Source of the DNA: a virus
Length of the DNA stretch: 49,176 bases
Direction: 5' to 3' (one strand)
Virus record (IMG/VR): IMGVR_UViG_3300008267_000154
Span: 1-49,176 of that record
Both the position numbers and the translations under genes were made by a program. Each line of letters opens with the position of its first letter. The stretch's first letter is position 1. The notes beneath the pieces are model-generated. The model was not told the DNA's origin, ran no database searches, and saw only the letters and a program-made list of their open reading frames with translations. Below, one piece after another: positions 1 to 6,681 of this stretch.

Positions 1-1
1 G

Positions 2-178
2 ATGAATTTAGACTTTGATCAGCAACACCAGTATTATTTAGAGTACAACATTAAAGCCGTAGAGTTGGGTAAAATGTGTAATCAGTATCCTGCGCTTCAA
101 AAAGCGTGGGATCAATTTAAAACTGTTTACGAACTTTGTAAGGAAGAAAACGATGAAGATTACCAGTCATTTCCTTAA
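2..178 (+). CDS. Small hypothetical protein (58 aa)
   Basis: A short open frame begins with ATG at position 2 and ends with TAA at 176-178; because the window starts one base earlier, a longer N-terminus cannot be excluded. The product is acidic toward its C-terminus, rich in Tyr, Gln and Glu, and looks mostly helical, with no recognisable motif or membrane segment. It overlaps the cupin gene start by 26 bases, the tight packing typical of T4-like early regions. It resembles the small conserved unknown proteins of marine T4-like phages, but I cannot assign a function. Confidence 0.6.
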   Translation: MNLDFDQQHQYYLEYNIKAVELGKMCNQYPALQKAWDQFKTVYELCKEENDEDYQSFP

Positions 179-635
179 TTGGCTCGAATCTAAAGACCGT
201 AAACGTGTTATTATGGACCGTACTTGCGATGAGCCTTTACTTACACGTTACTACTTGTTCTTAAAGGATCGTAAAACATTTCCGTTTAACGTATTCTTGC
301 ACAAGTTCCATAAGGGTGATCCAGGCGATGTACACGATCATCCTTGGCCGTATGCTACACTGATACTAGCAGGCGGTTACTATGAATACACACCTAATTT
401 TGAATATGGCAAAATGGTTGGTGAAACTAAACATTGGCGTGGCCCTGGACATTTTAGACTTTGTAGTGCTAACAGTTATCACCGTATTGAATTAAAAGAG
501 GGTGTAACACCCTGGACTTTGTTTATGCCAGGCCCACAACGACAAGAATGGGGATTCTGGGTAAACAACAAATGGATACATAACAATCAATACTTAAAGG
601 ACAAGTATGAACAAGCGCATAATAACATACACTGA
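153..635 (+). CDS. Cupin-fold protein
   Basis: This 160-residue protein looks like a single-domain cupin. Residues 58-75 carry the first cupin motif with His61 and His63 (HDH) followed by a Gly-Gly turn at 74-75. A second motif around residues 97-112 supplies His110, so three histidines could bind a metal ion. Cupins of this size are often sugar-modifying enzymes or small dioxygenases, but nothing here shows the substrate. The gene overlaps the preceding small gene and the following phosphoribosyltransferase, so it is probably co-transcribed with them. The fold is a fairly good guess; the reaction is unknown. Confidence 0.65.
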   Translation: MKITSHFLNWLESKDRKRVIMDRTCDEPLLTRYYLFLKDRKTFPFNVFLHKFHKGDPGDVHDHPWPYATLILAGGYYEYTPNFEYGKMVGETKHWRGPGHFRLCSANSYHRIELKEGVTPWTLFMPGPQRQEWGFWVNNKWIHNNQYLKDKYEQAHNNIH

Positions 636-1161
636 ATTTAAAAATTTAGTCAGCAGTCTGTGTAGACAGATAACTCTTAGTGACTGGAAACCAGATTACA
701 TTGTTGGTATTAGCAGAGGCGGTCTTTTACCAGCAGTTATGATTAGTCATTACTTGAATGTTCCAATGCGCCCATTGCAAGTAAGTTTGCGAGATGGTGG
801 CGAGTGTGTTAGCGACCTTGGCATGGCAGAAGATGCATACGGTTATGTCAATATAGAAGACAGAGAATTTAATGATGGTGAAACTAGTAATGTTTTATCT
901 AGAAAAAATATATTAATAGTAGATGATATTAATGATCAAGGTAACACAGTTAATTGGATATTAGATGATTGGCCAAGTGGATGTATGCCCAATGATAAAT
1001 CTTGGGAAACTGTTTGGAACAACAATGTAAAGTTTGCTGTATTATTTGATAATCTAGCCAGTAAAGCATCTGTTAAAATGGACTTTGCAGGTGAGGAAAT
1101 TAATAAAGCAGAGAATGATGTTTGGATTGAATTTCCTTACGAGGAGTGGTGGACAAAATGA
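607..1161 (+). CDS. Phosphoribosyltransferase (purine PRT-like)
   Basis: The protein (184 aa) shows the type I PRTase signature. A beta-strand/loop 'GISRGG' at residues 34-39 precedes the PRPP-binding motif 'VDDINDQGNT' at 105-114, with the paired acidic residues Asp106 and Asp107. Family members transfer a phosphoribosyl group from PRPP to a nucleobase; the loop pattern is closest to hypoxanthine/xanthine-guanine enzymes, so purine salvage is the likely role in the host cytoplasm. It overlaps the cupin gene by 29 bases and its TGA overlaps the ATG of the HIT gene (ATGA). Base specificity cannot be read from the sequence. Confidence 0.85.
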   Translation: MNKRIITYTEFKNLVSSLCRQITLSDWKPDYIVGISRGGLLPAVMISHYLNVPMRPLQVSLRDGGECVSDLGMAEDAYGYVNIEDREFNDGETSNVLSRKNILIVDDINDQGNTVNWILDDWPSGCMPNDKSWETVWNNNVKFAVLFDNLASKASVKMDFAGEEINKAENDVWIEFPYEEWWTK

Positions 1162-1556
1162 CAGACTTATATAAAATAGTTCCAACTGAACCACCATTTA
1201 TAGAAGATTCAAAAAATGCTCCGTGGGACAATTTAATTGAAGAAGACTTCCACGTTAAAGTATTTGCAGACAAATATCCAGTTACAGAAGGACATTTGTT
1301 ATTTGTACCAAAGTACAACACTACACATGTTTTAGCAGACGCTATGAACGATGCTGTTCAGTTAGGAATAAAAAAAGTACAAGCAGGCGAGTGGGACGGA
1401 TTTAATGTAGGTATTAATATTGGGTTATCTGCAGGACAAACAGTAGATTGGCCACATGTACATTTAATCCCAAGACGTAAAGGAGACATGGAAGATCCAA
1501 CAGGCGGAGTAAGGCATGTCATTCCAGAAAAAGGTAACTATAGGAAATCAAAATGA
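1158..1556 (+). CDS. HIT family nucleotide hydrolase
   Basis: This 132-residue protein has the HIT core 'GQTVDWPHVHLIPRR' around residues 93-107, followed by the conserved tail 'GGVRHVIP' at 116-123. HIT proteins hydrolyse nucleoside phosphates such as diadenosine tetraphosphate or AMP conjugates, with the middle histidine as nucleophile. Here His100 and His102 are kept but the first histidine of the usual HxHxH triad is Trp98. The ATG at 1158 was chosen because it overlaps the upstream stop as ATGA; an in-frame GTG at 1146 is less likely. It is translationally coupled to the phosphoribosyltransferase and to the next small gene. Confidence 0.85.
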   Translation: MTDLYKIVPTEPPFIEDSKNAPWDNLIEEDFHVKVFADKYPVTEGHLLFVPKYNTTHVLADAMNDAVQLGIKKVQAGEWDGFNVGINIGLSAGQTVDWPHVHLIPRRKGDMEDPTGGVRHVIPEKGNYRKSK

Positions 1557-1756
1557 GACAACAAATTGTAGGCACATTAAAACAACACTTTGAAGCACAC
1601 ATTCTTAAACACAAAATGAATGTCGATATCATGCTAGCGAATCCAATGGCTATTCACGATCACACAGATTTAATGGATGCTATTGAAAAAGAAGTTGCGC
1701 AAATTGCAGAGTATATGGACAAACTAGAAGTAATGGAAAAATACTTTAAGGATTAA
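1553..1756 (+). CDS. Small helical hypothetical protein (67 aa)
   Basis: The start codon overlaps the HIT gene stop (ATGA), so translation is coupled. The product is probably all-helical, with several histidines and methionines and an acidic second half ending in 'EVMEKYFKD'. No enzymatic motif, signal peptide or membrane segment is visible. It resembles small conserved proteins that recur in marine T4-like phages, but no function is known to me. The tight overlap and sound start make it a real gene. Confidence 0.65.
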   Translation: MRQQIVGTLKQHFEAHILKHKMNVDIMLANPMAIHDHTDLMDAIEKEVAQIAEYMDKLEVMEKYFKD

Positions 1757-1758
1757 TT

Positions 1759-1932
1759 ATGAAATGTCAGACTTGTGGTAACGAATATAGTGCAACTTGT
1801 GATTATAGACAAGGCAGATGTCCGCATCATACACCAATTCTAACAAACTATCATTTTAGATATGTTAATCTATGGCAATCAATCAAAAACTTTTTTACAA
1901 AAGGCGACTGCGACTGCGGTCATAAACATTGA
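1759..1932 (+). CDS. Small zinc-ribbon-like protein (57 aa)
   Basis: The frame starts with ATG two bases after the previous stop and ends with TGA at 1930-1932, two bases before the next gene's ATG. The protein has a CxxC pair at Cys3 and Cys6, then Cys14, Cys21-Pro-His-His at 21-24, and a C-terminal Cys51-x-Cys53-x-His cluster. That is a plausible treble-clef or zinc-ribbon metal site. Phage proteins of this sort often bind nucleic acid or a host enzyme, but the target is unknown. The perfect fit between its neighbours supports a real gene despite its size. Confidence 0.65.
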   Translation: MKCQTCGNEYSATCDYRQGRCPHHTPILTNYHFRYVNLWQSIKNFFTKGDCDCGHKH

Positions 1933-1933
1933 T

Positions 1934-2452
1934 ATGGCACAACTATATAAGATTACTCCTTTAGAAAAGAAAAACATAGAATTTTATGTTGACGTTTACG
2001 AAACACTACCTAACGGTGATGTTAGAGGTTTTATAGTAAGCGAGTGGTATCGATGGGGTCAAGGGTTCCGTGAATTAGATGATCCTGTATTAGACTACGG
2101 TCATGGTGTAAATTCTATATATTGTAATACTAGTATTGGTTGGGGCTGTGAACTAGATGACTTATGTTCAGTACATATTGAATTTCAAGGCGAGTTTACT
2201 GACGAAGAAAAAGAAGAAATTGAAAATCGATGCCGTGGAGATTTAGAAGACGATGAAGGTCGATGGGGCACGGCTTGGATCTATGATGGTGACCACGCAT
2301 GGCAAGTTGAAGATGATGGCGTTCTCATTTATGGACCAGTAAAAATTGACCTTGTTGATGAGGATTCATATAACGAAGTTATTAAAGAAGATATTGGTAT
2401 TGAAAAATATCAAGCTACTTCTTGGCCATTTGATACTAAAAAAGATGAGTGA
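1934..2452 (+). CDS. Acidic hypothetical protein (172 aa)
   Basis: I chose the ATG at 1934, just after the stop of the zinc-ribbon gene, over an in-frame start at 1862 that would overlap that gene by 71 bases. The product is strongly acidic (many Asp and Glu, especially residues 85-115 and the C-terminus) and rich in Trp and Tyr, suggesting a soluble beta-rich fold. No catalytic motif is recognisable. Strongly acidic small phage proteins can act as DNA mimics, but that is only a possibility here. It overlaps the next gene by 8 bases. Confidence 0.6.
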   Translation: MAQLYKITPLEKKNIEFYVDVYETLPNGDVRGFIVSEWYRWGQGFRELDDPVLDYGHGVNSIYCNTSIGWGCELDDLCSVHIEFQGEFTDEEKEEIENRCRGDLEDDEGRWGTAWIYDGDHAWQVEDDGVLIYGPVKIDLVDEDSYNEVIKEDIGIEKYQATSWPFDTKKDE

Positions 2453-2645
2453 CACAACCGTAAAAGTTACATGGGATAATCAAAACGGGTTTTGGTGGAA
2501 CGAAACTTGTTCTATGGTATTAGAAGTATTTGGTCTACCTGGAGGACGTTATACTAGTCATCCTGACCAAGATGCCATGTTTTTCATTTTTAATAATGTA
2601 AAGGATGCAAATCTATGTCGAATACTACTAAGCGAGAGATTGTAA
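2445..2645 (+). CDS. Small hypothetical protein (66 aa)
   Basis: The start at 2445 overlaps the end of the acidic protein gene, giving a compact beta-rich product with an N-terminal 'VKVTWDNQNGFWW' stretch. An upstream in-frame start exists but lies deep in the neighbouring gene, so the shorter version is preferred. No motif is recognised. The gene overlaps the following membrane-protein gene by 31 bases. Confidence 0.5.
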   Translation: MSDTTVKVTWDNQNGFWWNETCSMVLEVFGLPGGRYTSHPDQDAMFFIFNNVKDANLCRILLSERL

Positions 2646-2833
2646 AAATATCACTATTGTTTATTGTAGCCATTTTTGCTTTAGGTGCAACAATGTATTA
2701 CAGTATTCCAAAAAAGGGAGATGTGATCATAATTGATTGTAGACTATCTGAAATAAGTCCAGATATTCCAATTTGGGCAAAACAAGAATGTCGTAAAAAA
2801 CAATTAGAATCATTTGACAAATATCCTAAATAA
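2615..2833 (+). CDS. Small single-span membrane protein (72 aa)
   Basis: Residues about 9-29 form one clear hydrophobic helix ('KISLLFIVAIFALGATMYY'), preceded by two or three basic residues, so the N-terminus probably stays in the cytoplasm. The remaining 40 residues, with two cysteines, would face the periplasm. This could be an anchored inner-membrane protein or a lipobox-free signal anchor; no lipoprotein Cys is placed correctly. Its 3' end contains the sigma70-like promoter for queE. Function is unknown. Confidence 0.55.
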   Translation: MSNTTKREIVKISLLFIVAIFALGATMYYSIPKKGDVIIIDCRLSEISPDIPIWAKQECRKKQLESFDKYPK

Positions 2834-2842
2834 TAGTATAAT
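2814..2842 (+). promoter_or_regulatory. Sigma70-type promoter upstream of queE
   Basis: TTGACA at 2814-2819 and TATAAT at 2837-2842 are separated by exactly 17 bases, a perfect match to the bacterial housekeeping consensus. The -35 box lies in the last codons of the membrane-protein gene. Transcription would start near 2849-2850, leaving a leader of about 15 bases before the queE ATG. Confidence 0.75.
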
Positions 2843-2864
2843 AAATTATAAATTGGAATCATAT

Positions 2865-3770
2865 ATGGAAAAAATTAGATACAGCGAAATGTTTTATAGT
2901 GTACAAGGCGAAGGTCGCTTTGTAGGAGTGCCCAGTGTTTTCTTTAGAACATTTGGTTGCAATTTTGAATGTAGAGGCTTTGGTCAGCCACGTGATAACT
3001 TTATCCCAATTGATCAAATGCCACACAACAACGATCCAAGAGCAAATCCAGATCATCCAAATGCATATAAGAGTTTTGAAGAATTACCAGTTAGTAACAT
3101 TGGTTGTGATACAAGCGCCAGCTGGAGTGCAAAATACAAACATTTAGCCACTTGGGACACTGTAGATATCATTGCTGAAAAACTAACCGCAATGACTCCA
3201 GAAGGTAAGTGGACTTGTGATAATGGTCAAGATGTACATCTTGTTATTACAGGTGGCGAGCCATTAATGTGGCAAAAGCAAATAGCGGCTTTGCTAAAAC
3301 AGCCGCAATTTAAAGATATTAAAAACGTAACATTTGAGACAAACACTACGCATGAACTAAAGCAAGACTTTATTCAAATGATGCTAGACCTTAGTTTTGG
3401 TCCTTCTAGAGATCCAAACTACTTTGTTAAATTTACATGGAGTTGCAGTCCTAAGTTAACTAGTTCAGGTGAAGCGTGGGAAGAAGCAATTAAGCCAGAA
3501 GTTGCGGCTCAATATTACGGTCTTCCTGGTAGAAACTTTTATTTTAAATTTGTTGTAACTGATGAACAAGATGTTTTAGAAGTTGAAAAAGCTATTGCAC
3601 TTTATAAGGAAAAAGAAATATTCTGTGATGTTTATTTGATGCCTTGTGGTGCAACTCAAGAAGGACAGGCTAAGACTGCACGCCAAGTTGCAGAACTTTG
3701 TTTACAAAAAGGTTTTAAATTTAGTCCTAGATTGCATGTGGACTTGTTTGGAAACGCATGGGGAACTTAA
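2865..3770 (+). CDS. queE: 7-carboxy-7-deazaguanine synthase QueE (radical SAM)
   Basis: This 301-residue radical-SAM enzyme would convert carboxytetrahydropterin to 7-carboxy-7-deazaguanine on the route to preQ0. The N-terminal 'SVQGEGRFVGVPSVF' (12-26), 'GGEP' (130-133) and the C-terminal 'PRLHVDLFGNAWGT' tail fit QueE. Cluster cysteines appear to be Cys32, Cys36 and Cys81: the usual CX3CX2C is opened by about 44 residues before the 'CDT' that normally follows. The ATG at 2865 has a GGA-type ribosome site and follows the promoter closely; an upstream in-frame start at 2814 lies in the promoter. No other preQ0 genes lie in this window. Confidence 0.88.
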   Translation: MEKIRYSEMFYSVQGEGRFVGVPSVFFRTFGCNFECRGFGQPRDNFIPIDQMPHNNDPRANPDHPNAYKSFEELPVSNIGCDTSASWSAKYKHLATWDTVDIIAEKLTAMTPEGKWTCDNGQDVHLVITGGEPLMWQKQIAALLKQPQFKDIKNVTFETNTTHELKQDFIQMMLDLSFGPSRDPNYFVKFTWSCSPKLTSSGEAWEEAIKPEVAAQYYGLPGRNFYFKFVVTDEQDVLEVEKAIALYKEKEIFCDVYLMPCGATQEGQAKTARQVAELCLQKGFKFSPRLHVDLFGNAWGT

Positions 3771-3771
3771 T

Positions 3772-4218
3772 ATGGTAACTAGAAAAACAACTGTAGTAAA
3801 AGAAGAGCCAGTTAAAAAAACTACTCGAAAAAGAACAGTGGCTGCTGAAGATAAGACTATTGCAAAATCTTATAAAGAAAAGCCAGCAACAAAACCTAGA
3901 GCTAAAAAAGAAACTAGTCAATCTATTTCAAAAGCAGAAGCTACTAGAAAAAAATTGCCGTGGGTAGCAGTACTAGAAACACACGTCAATCCTGACAATC
4001 CGTCAAATGGATTCTTTGAACTTGACTGGAACGAGTACTTTATAGTACAATTAAAAGGTCACGGTTACGATGGTCCAACTGAAGAAAGCATCGTTGATGT
4101 TTGGTTCCAAAATTTATGTAGGAACATTGGCAGTGAAGAAGGTGTAAACATGGAACGTAGAGGAAGTGGTTACATCAATATAAACAATTTAGGCAACGGC
4201 AAATCGGAAGTAAGTTAA
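3772..4218 (+). CDS. Hypothetical protein with basic N-terminal tail (148 aa)
   Basis: Starting one base after the queE stop, the protein has a disordered, very Lys/Arg/Thr-rich first 60 residues and a compact, Trp- and Tyr-containing C-terminal domain (about 65-145). The tail looks histone-like and could bind nucleic acid, but no known DNA-binding fold is recognised. Its stop codon overlaps the RNase H start (TAATG), so it is translationally coupled to a DNA-metabolism gene, which gives weak support for a role near DNA. An upstream start at 3646 would overlap queE widely and was rejected. Confidence 0.6.
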   Translation: MVTRKTTVVKEEPVKKTTRKRTVAAEDKTIAKSYKEKPATKPRAKKETSQSISKAEATRKKLPWVAVLETHVNPDNPSNGFFELDWNEYFIVQLKGHGYDGPTEESIVDVWFQNLCRNIGSEEGVNMERRGSGYININNLGNGKSEVS

Positions 4219-5201
4219 TGTCATATATACTCGTAGATACTGCAAACACGTTTTTTCGTGCTAGGCATGCAATTAAAGGTGATCTTGAAACTAAGATTGG
4301 AATGAGTTTACACGTCACTTTTAACAGTGTCAGAAAAGCATGGAATGACTTTAATGGCAGTCATGTTATCTTCTGCCTCGAAGGTCGCTCGTGGCGCAAA
4401 GATCACTACGGGCCATATAAACGTAATAGGTCAGATGCAAGAGCCGCTCATAACGAAAAAGAAGCAGAAGAAGAAAGAGTCTTTTGGGAAACGTTTGATC
4501 AGTTTAAGCAGTTTGTTACTGAAAAGACTAACTGTACAGTATTACAAAATCCACAGCTTGAAGCAGACGATTTGATTGCTGGTTGGGTGCAAAGTCATCC
4601 AAATGACAACCACGTTATTATTTCAACTGATGGCGATTTTGCACAACTAATTGCCCCGAATGTTAAACAATATAACGGAGTAAGTGAAGTTACAACTACT
4701 CACGAAGGTTATTTTGATTCAAAAGGTAAACGAGTTAAAGACAAAAAAACAGGAGAAGAAAAACCTGCTCCTAATCCAGAGTGGTTACTTTTTGAGAAAT
4801 GTATGCGTGGCGATACGAGTGATAATATCTTCTCAGCATATCCTGGTGTAAGGACTAAAGGAACAAAAAGTAAAGTTGGTCTTATTGAAGCGTTTGAAGA
4901 TCGCAGTACTAAAGGCTATGCTTGGAATAATCTCATGCTCCAAAAGTGGGTTGATCATGAAGGTGCAGAGCATAGAGTTTTGGACGACTATCAACGTAAT
5001 CGACTACTTTGTGATTTGTCTGCACAGCCAGAAGCTATTAGACAAATAATTGACGAAACAATTAAGACTAATGCTGTTTCAAAAGAAGTAGGTCAAGTAG
5101 GTGTTAAAATGTTAAAATTTTGTGCCAGTTATGAACTTACCAAAATTAGTGAAAACATTCAAACTTATGCTGACCCATTTAATGCTAGATACCAAAAATA
5201 A
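4218..5201 (+). CDS. rnh: RNase H / 5'-3' exonuclease (FEN/PIN family)
   Basis: This 327-residue protein matches the T4 RNase H type of flap nuclease, which removes RNA primers and flaps from lagging-strand DNA. Candidate metal ligands are Asp7 ('VDTAN'), the cluster Glu115-x-Asp117-Asp118 ('EADD'), Asp138 and Asp140 ('STDGD'), and Asp199 and Asp202 in 'RGDTSDNI'. A basic 'YKRNR' at 67-71 corresponds to the conserved helical-arch region. It is a little longer than the T4 enzyme (305 residues). The start overlaps the previous stop as TAATG. Confidence 0.9.
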   Translation: MSYILVDTANTFFRARHAIKGDLETKIGMSLHVTFNSVRKAWNDFNGSHVIFCLEGRSWRKDHYGPYKRNRSDARAAHNEKEAEEERVFWETFDQFKQFVTEKTNCTVLQNPQLEADDLIAGWVQSHPNDNHVIISTDGDFAQLIAPNVKQYNGVSEVTTTHEGYFDSKGKRVKDKKTGEEKPAPNPEWLLFEKCMRGDTSDNIFSAYPGVRTKGTKSKVGLIEAFEDRSTKGYAWNNLMLQKWVDHEGAEHRVLDDYQRNRLLCDLSAQPEAIRQIIDETIKTNAVSKEVGQVGVKMLKFCASYELTKISENIQTYADPFNARYQK

Positions 5202-5216
5202 AAAAAGGGGAGTTAT

Positions 5217-5690
5217 ATGACATTACCATGTGCTAAACCATTAATCCCAAATAAAGAGTGGATAGTTGAAACTAACGGAATTAAATTAGGAACGTTAAGT
5301 AAAGAAAAATCAGGTTATGTATTTTTTGCTAACGGAACTAAAATTGAATTTCATGACTTGAAAGAAGTAGAACAGGCTATGGACTTAATTGTTGAAACTC
5401 CATACTCTGTCAAAGCAAGTAAGACCAAAGATGTTTACGGTTACGAAACTAAAACATTTCCACACAATCCATTATATGATGTACAACGTAAACTTCCAAT
5501 TTATACAAAAAGTGCAAAGAGTATTAGTAGACATTGTGCTGGTCATTATTTGATTAAATTTCCAAAAGGCTGGGTCAAAAGTCATTGTCCAAAATTAATT
5601 ACTTTGGAAAGATATCCTTATCGTGGACCATTTCATACAGACGCAGAAGTAAGACTTGAACTTTCAAAGGCACATCGTGAACGAGATTAA
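5217..5690 (+). CDS. Hypothetical protein (157 aa)
   Basis: A strong ribosome site, AAAAAGGGGAG, precedes the ATG by about 6 bases. The product looks like a small beta-rich N-terminal domain (residues 15-60) followed by a basic region with several prolines and the segment 'GHYLIKFPKGWVKSHCPKL'. I recognise no motif. It follows RNase H by 15 bases and overlaps the next gene by 14 bases. Function is unknown. Confidence 0.65.
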   Translation: MTLPCAKPLIPNKEWIVETNGIKLGTLSKEKSGYVFFANGTKIEFHDLKEVEQAMDLIVETPYSVKASKTKDVYGYETKTFPHNPLYDVQRKLPIYTKSAKSISRHCAGHYLIKFPKGWVKSHCPKLITLERYPYRGPFHTDAEVRLELSKAHRERD

Positions 5691-5898
5691 TAACTATATA
5701 ATTGAAGATTTTGCTAGTAAAGTTTATACCGCTAAAAAGACAAATCAAAAACAAATTGTGCTAGATATTAAAGAAGCACAGATATTGGTAGAAAATCTTA
5801 CATTAGTACTAGCAAGGGCAGTTGGTAACCTTGATAAAGCCGTCAAAACAAGCGATGACGGGGTAATTTCAGTGTCGATGGATGGCGGTACTTTTTAA
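5677..5898 (+). CDS. Small hypothetical protein, GTG start (73 aa)
   Basis: The GTG at 5677 was chosen because AAAGG sits 6 bases upstream; an in-frame TTG at 5656 has no such site. The protein is helical, with a hydrophobic core around residues 28-45 ('AQILVENLTLVLARAVGNL'), and ends in 'SMDGGTF'. No known motif is visible. Its TAA overlaps the beginning of a late-promoter-like sequence and is followed at once by the hairpin that covers the next start codon. Confidence 0.55.
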   Translation: MNEINNYIIEDFASKVYTAKKTNQKQIVLDIKEAQILVENLTLVLARAVGNLDKAVKTSDDGVISVSMDGGTF

Positions 5899-5904
5899 TA
5901 AATA
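5897..5904 (+). promoter_or_regulatory. T4-type late promoter motif
   Basis: AATAAATA differs from the T4 late consensus TATAAATA at one base. The surrounding 19 bases (5896-5914) match those around the exact TATAAATA at 9133 in 16 positions. With T4 spacing the start of transcription would be close to 5910, inside the left arm of the hairpin that follows. Confidence 0.5.
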
Positions 5905-5937
5905 AACTACGTATATAAACAAGGATACGTAGTTTAT
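5902..5937 (+). promoter_or_regulatory. Hairpin masking a start codon
   Basis: A perfect 13-bp inverted repeat (arms 5902-5914 and 5925-5937) closes a 10-base loop holding the AAGG ribosome site. The right arm includes the first two bases of the ATG at 5936-5938. RNA that reads through from upstream would fold and hide the start; RNA begun at the late motif near 5910 would lack most of the left arm. Confidence 0.7.
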
Positions 5938-6229
5938 GAGTAGACCAAAGCCAAAAATACTATTAGAAAGTACAAATAAAAAGAACTACAAAACTGAACA
6001 GGTTTTAGAGAGTGATGCCATTTGGGCTGTTTTTTATAAAGGTCAACCAGTCAATTTAAAAACCACTAGTATGGTTAGTAGTTATCCTGGACCTAAATAT
6101 AAAAAAGTATCTTTTAGTAATCCTGGTCATGCACACAATCTTTCTAACAAATTGAACAAAATGTTTGAATGCAAAGATTTTTGTGTGTACAAATTAACAA
6201 CTGGTGAACCAGTTAATGAACAAGACTGA
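5936..6229 (+). CDS. Small basic hypothetical protein, probably late-expressed (97 aa)
   Basis: The product is basic (Lys-rich) with aromatic residues and no recognisable motif or membrane segment. Its regulation is the notable point: the ATG is partly buried in the right arm of a 13-bp hairpin, with the ribosome site AAGG in the loop, and a late-type promoter motif sits just upstream. This predicts translation mainly from late transcripts, as known for T4 lysozyme, soc and gene 49. The gene overlaps the next one by 14 bases. Function is unknown. Confidence 0.6.
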   Translation: MSRPKPKILLESTNKKNYKTEQVLESDAIWAVFYKGQPVNLKTTSMVSSYPGPKYKKVSFSNPGHAHNLSNKLNKMFECKDFCVYKLTTGEPVNEQD

Positions 6230-6608
6230 TATCACTAAAGCATTAATTTCAAACGACGAAAATTATAGCAGTGACCCAAAATATTTTAATATGCTTTATA
6301 GAGCATGGTGGGTAAACTGGCGTTCTGCTGAAGATAGAAGATTTAGACTATCAGACAAGGGATACAAATACTTTAACACCAATGCTGAAATAAAATTTTA
6401 CCAAATTAGATTTCCAATTGGGTTAGTAATCACTAACAAAATGATCATTGATTTGGACAGATTTATTGATTGTCCCTACTACTTGACCAATGAAGAAATT
6501 TTGGTAACCCATGAAAAAACTGCACTACAACTAGTGTTATTTGATGGTGATCTCACCAAATTTGGGCGAGCAAAACGAGCAACACGACAAAGAAACTTGA
6601 AGAAGTAG
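6216..6608 (+). CDS. Hypothetical protein (130 aa)
   Basis: The ATG at 6216 overlaps the end of the preceding gene; an in-frame GTG at 6204 is an alternative. The protein mixes aromatic and charged residues, has a central hydrophobic stretch ('FPIGLVITNKMIIDL', around residues 67-81) too short and polar for a membrane span, and a basic C-terminal tail ('GRAKRATRQRNLKK') that might contact nucleic acid. No family is recognised. The next gene begins a new transcription unit. Confidence 0.6.
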   Translation: MNKTDITKALISNDENYSSDPKYFNMLYRAWWVNWRSAEDRRFRLSDKGYKYFNTNAEIKFYQIRFPIGLVITNKMIIDLDRFIDCPYYLTNEEILVTHEKTALQLVLFDGDLTKFGRAKRATRQRNLKK

Positions 6609-6637
6609 TTGACTTTTTGTCCTACTGGCATTACAAT
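6609..6637 (+). promoter_or_regulatory. Sigma70-type promoter upstream of MoxR gene
   Basis: TTGACT (6609-6614) and TACAAT (6632-6637) are 17 bases apart. Both the '-35' neighbourhood (GACTTTTT) and the leader just before the ATG (AGAAAGGTAACA) recur at the promoter of the next gene, so the two units look duplicated. Confidence 0.65.
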
Positions 6638-6681
6638 ATAAAGACAGTAAACATTTAATTCTGTTTTTAGAAAGGTAACAA

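Noticed and set aside
1862-1933. Longer N-terminus for the acidic 172-residue protein
   Set aside because: It would lie in another frame over the zinc-ribbon gene, and the ATG at 1934 fits directly after that gene's stop.
2843-2864. A preQ1 riboswitch before queE
   Set aside because: The leader after the promoter is only about 15 bases, too short for the known riboswitch structures.
2865-3770. A complete 7-deazaguanine DNA modification pathway
   Set aside because: Only queE is present in the window; no folE, queD, queC or base-inserting gene is seen.
5902-5937. The 13-bp hairpin as a transcription terminator
   Set aside because: It is AT-rich, has no T-run after it and covers a start codon, which fits translational control better.
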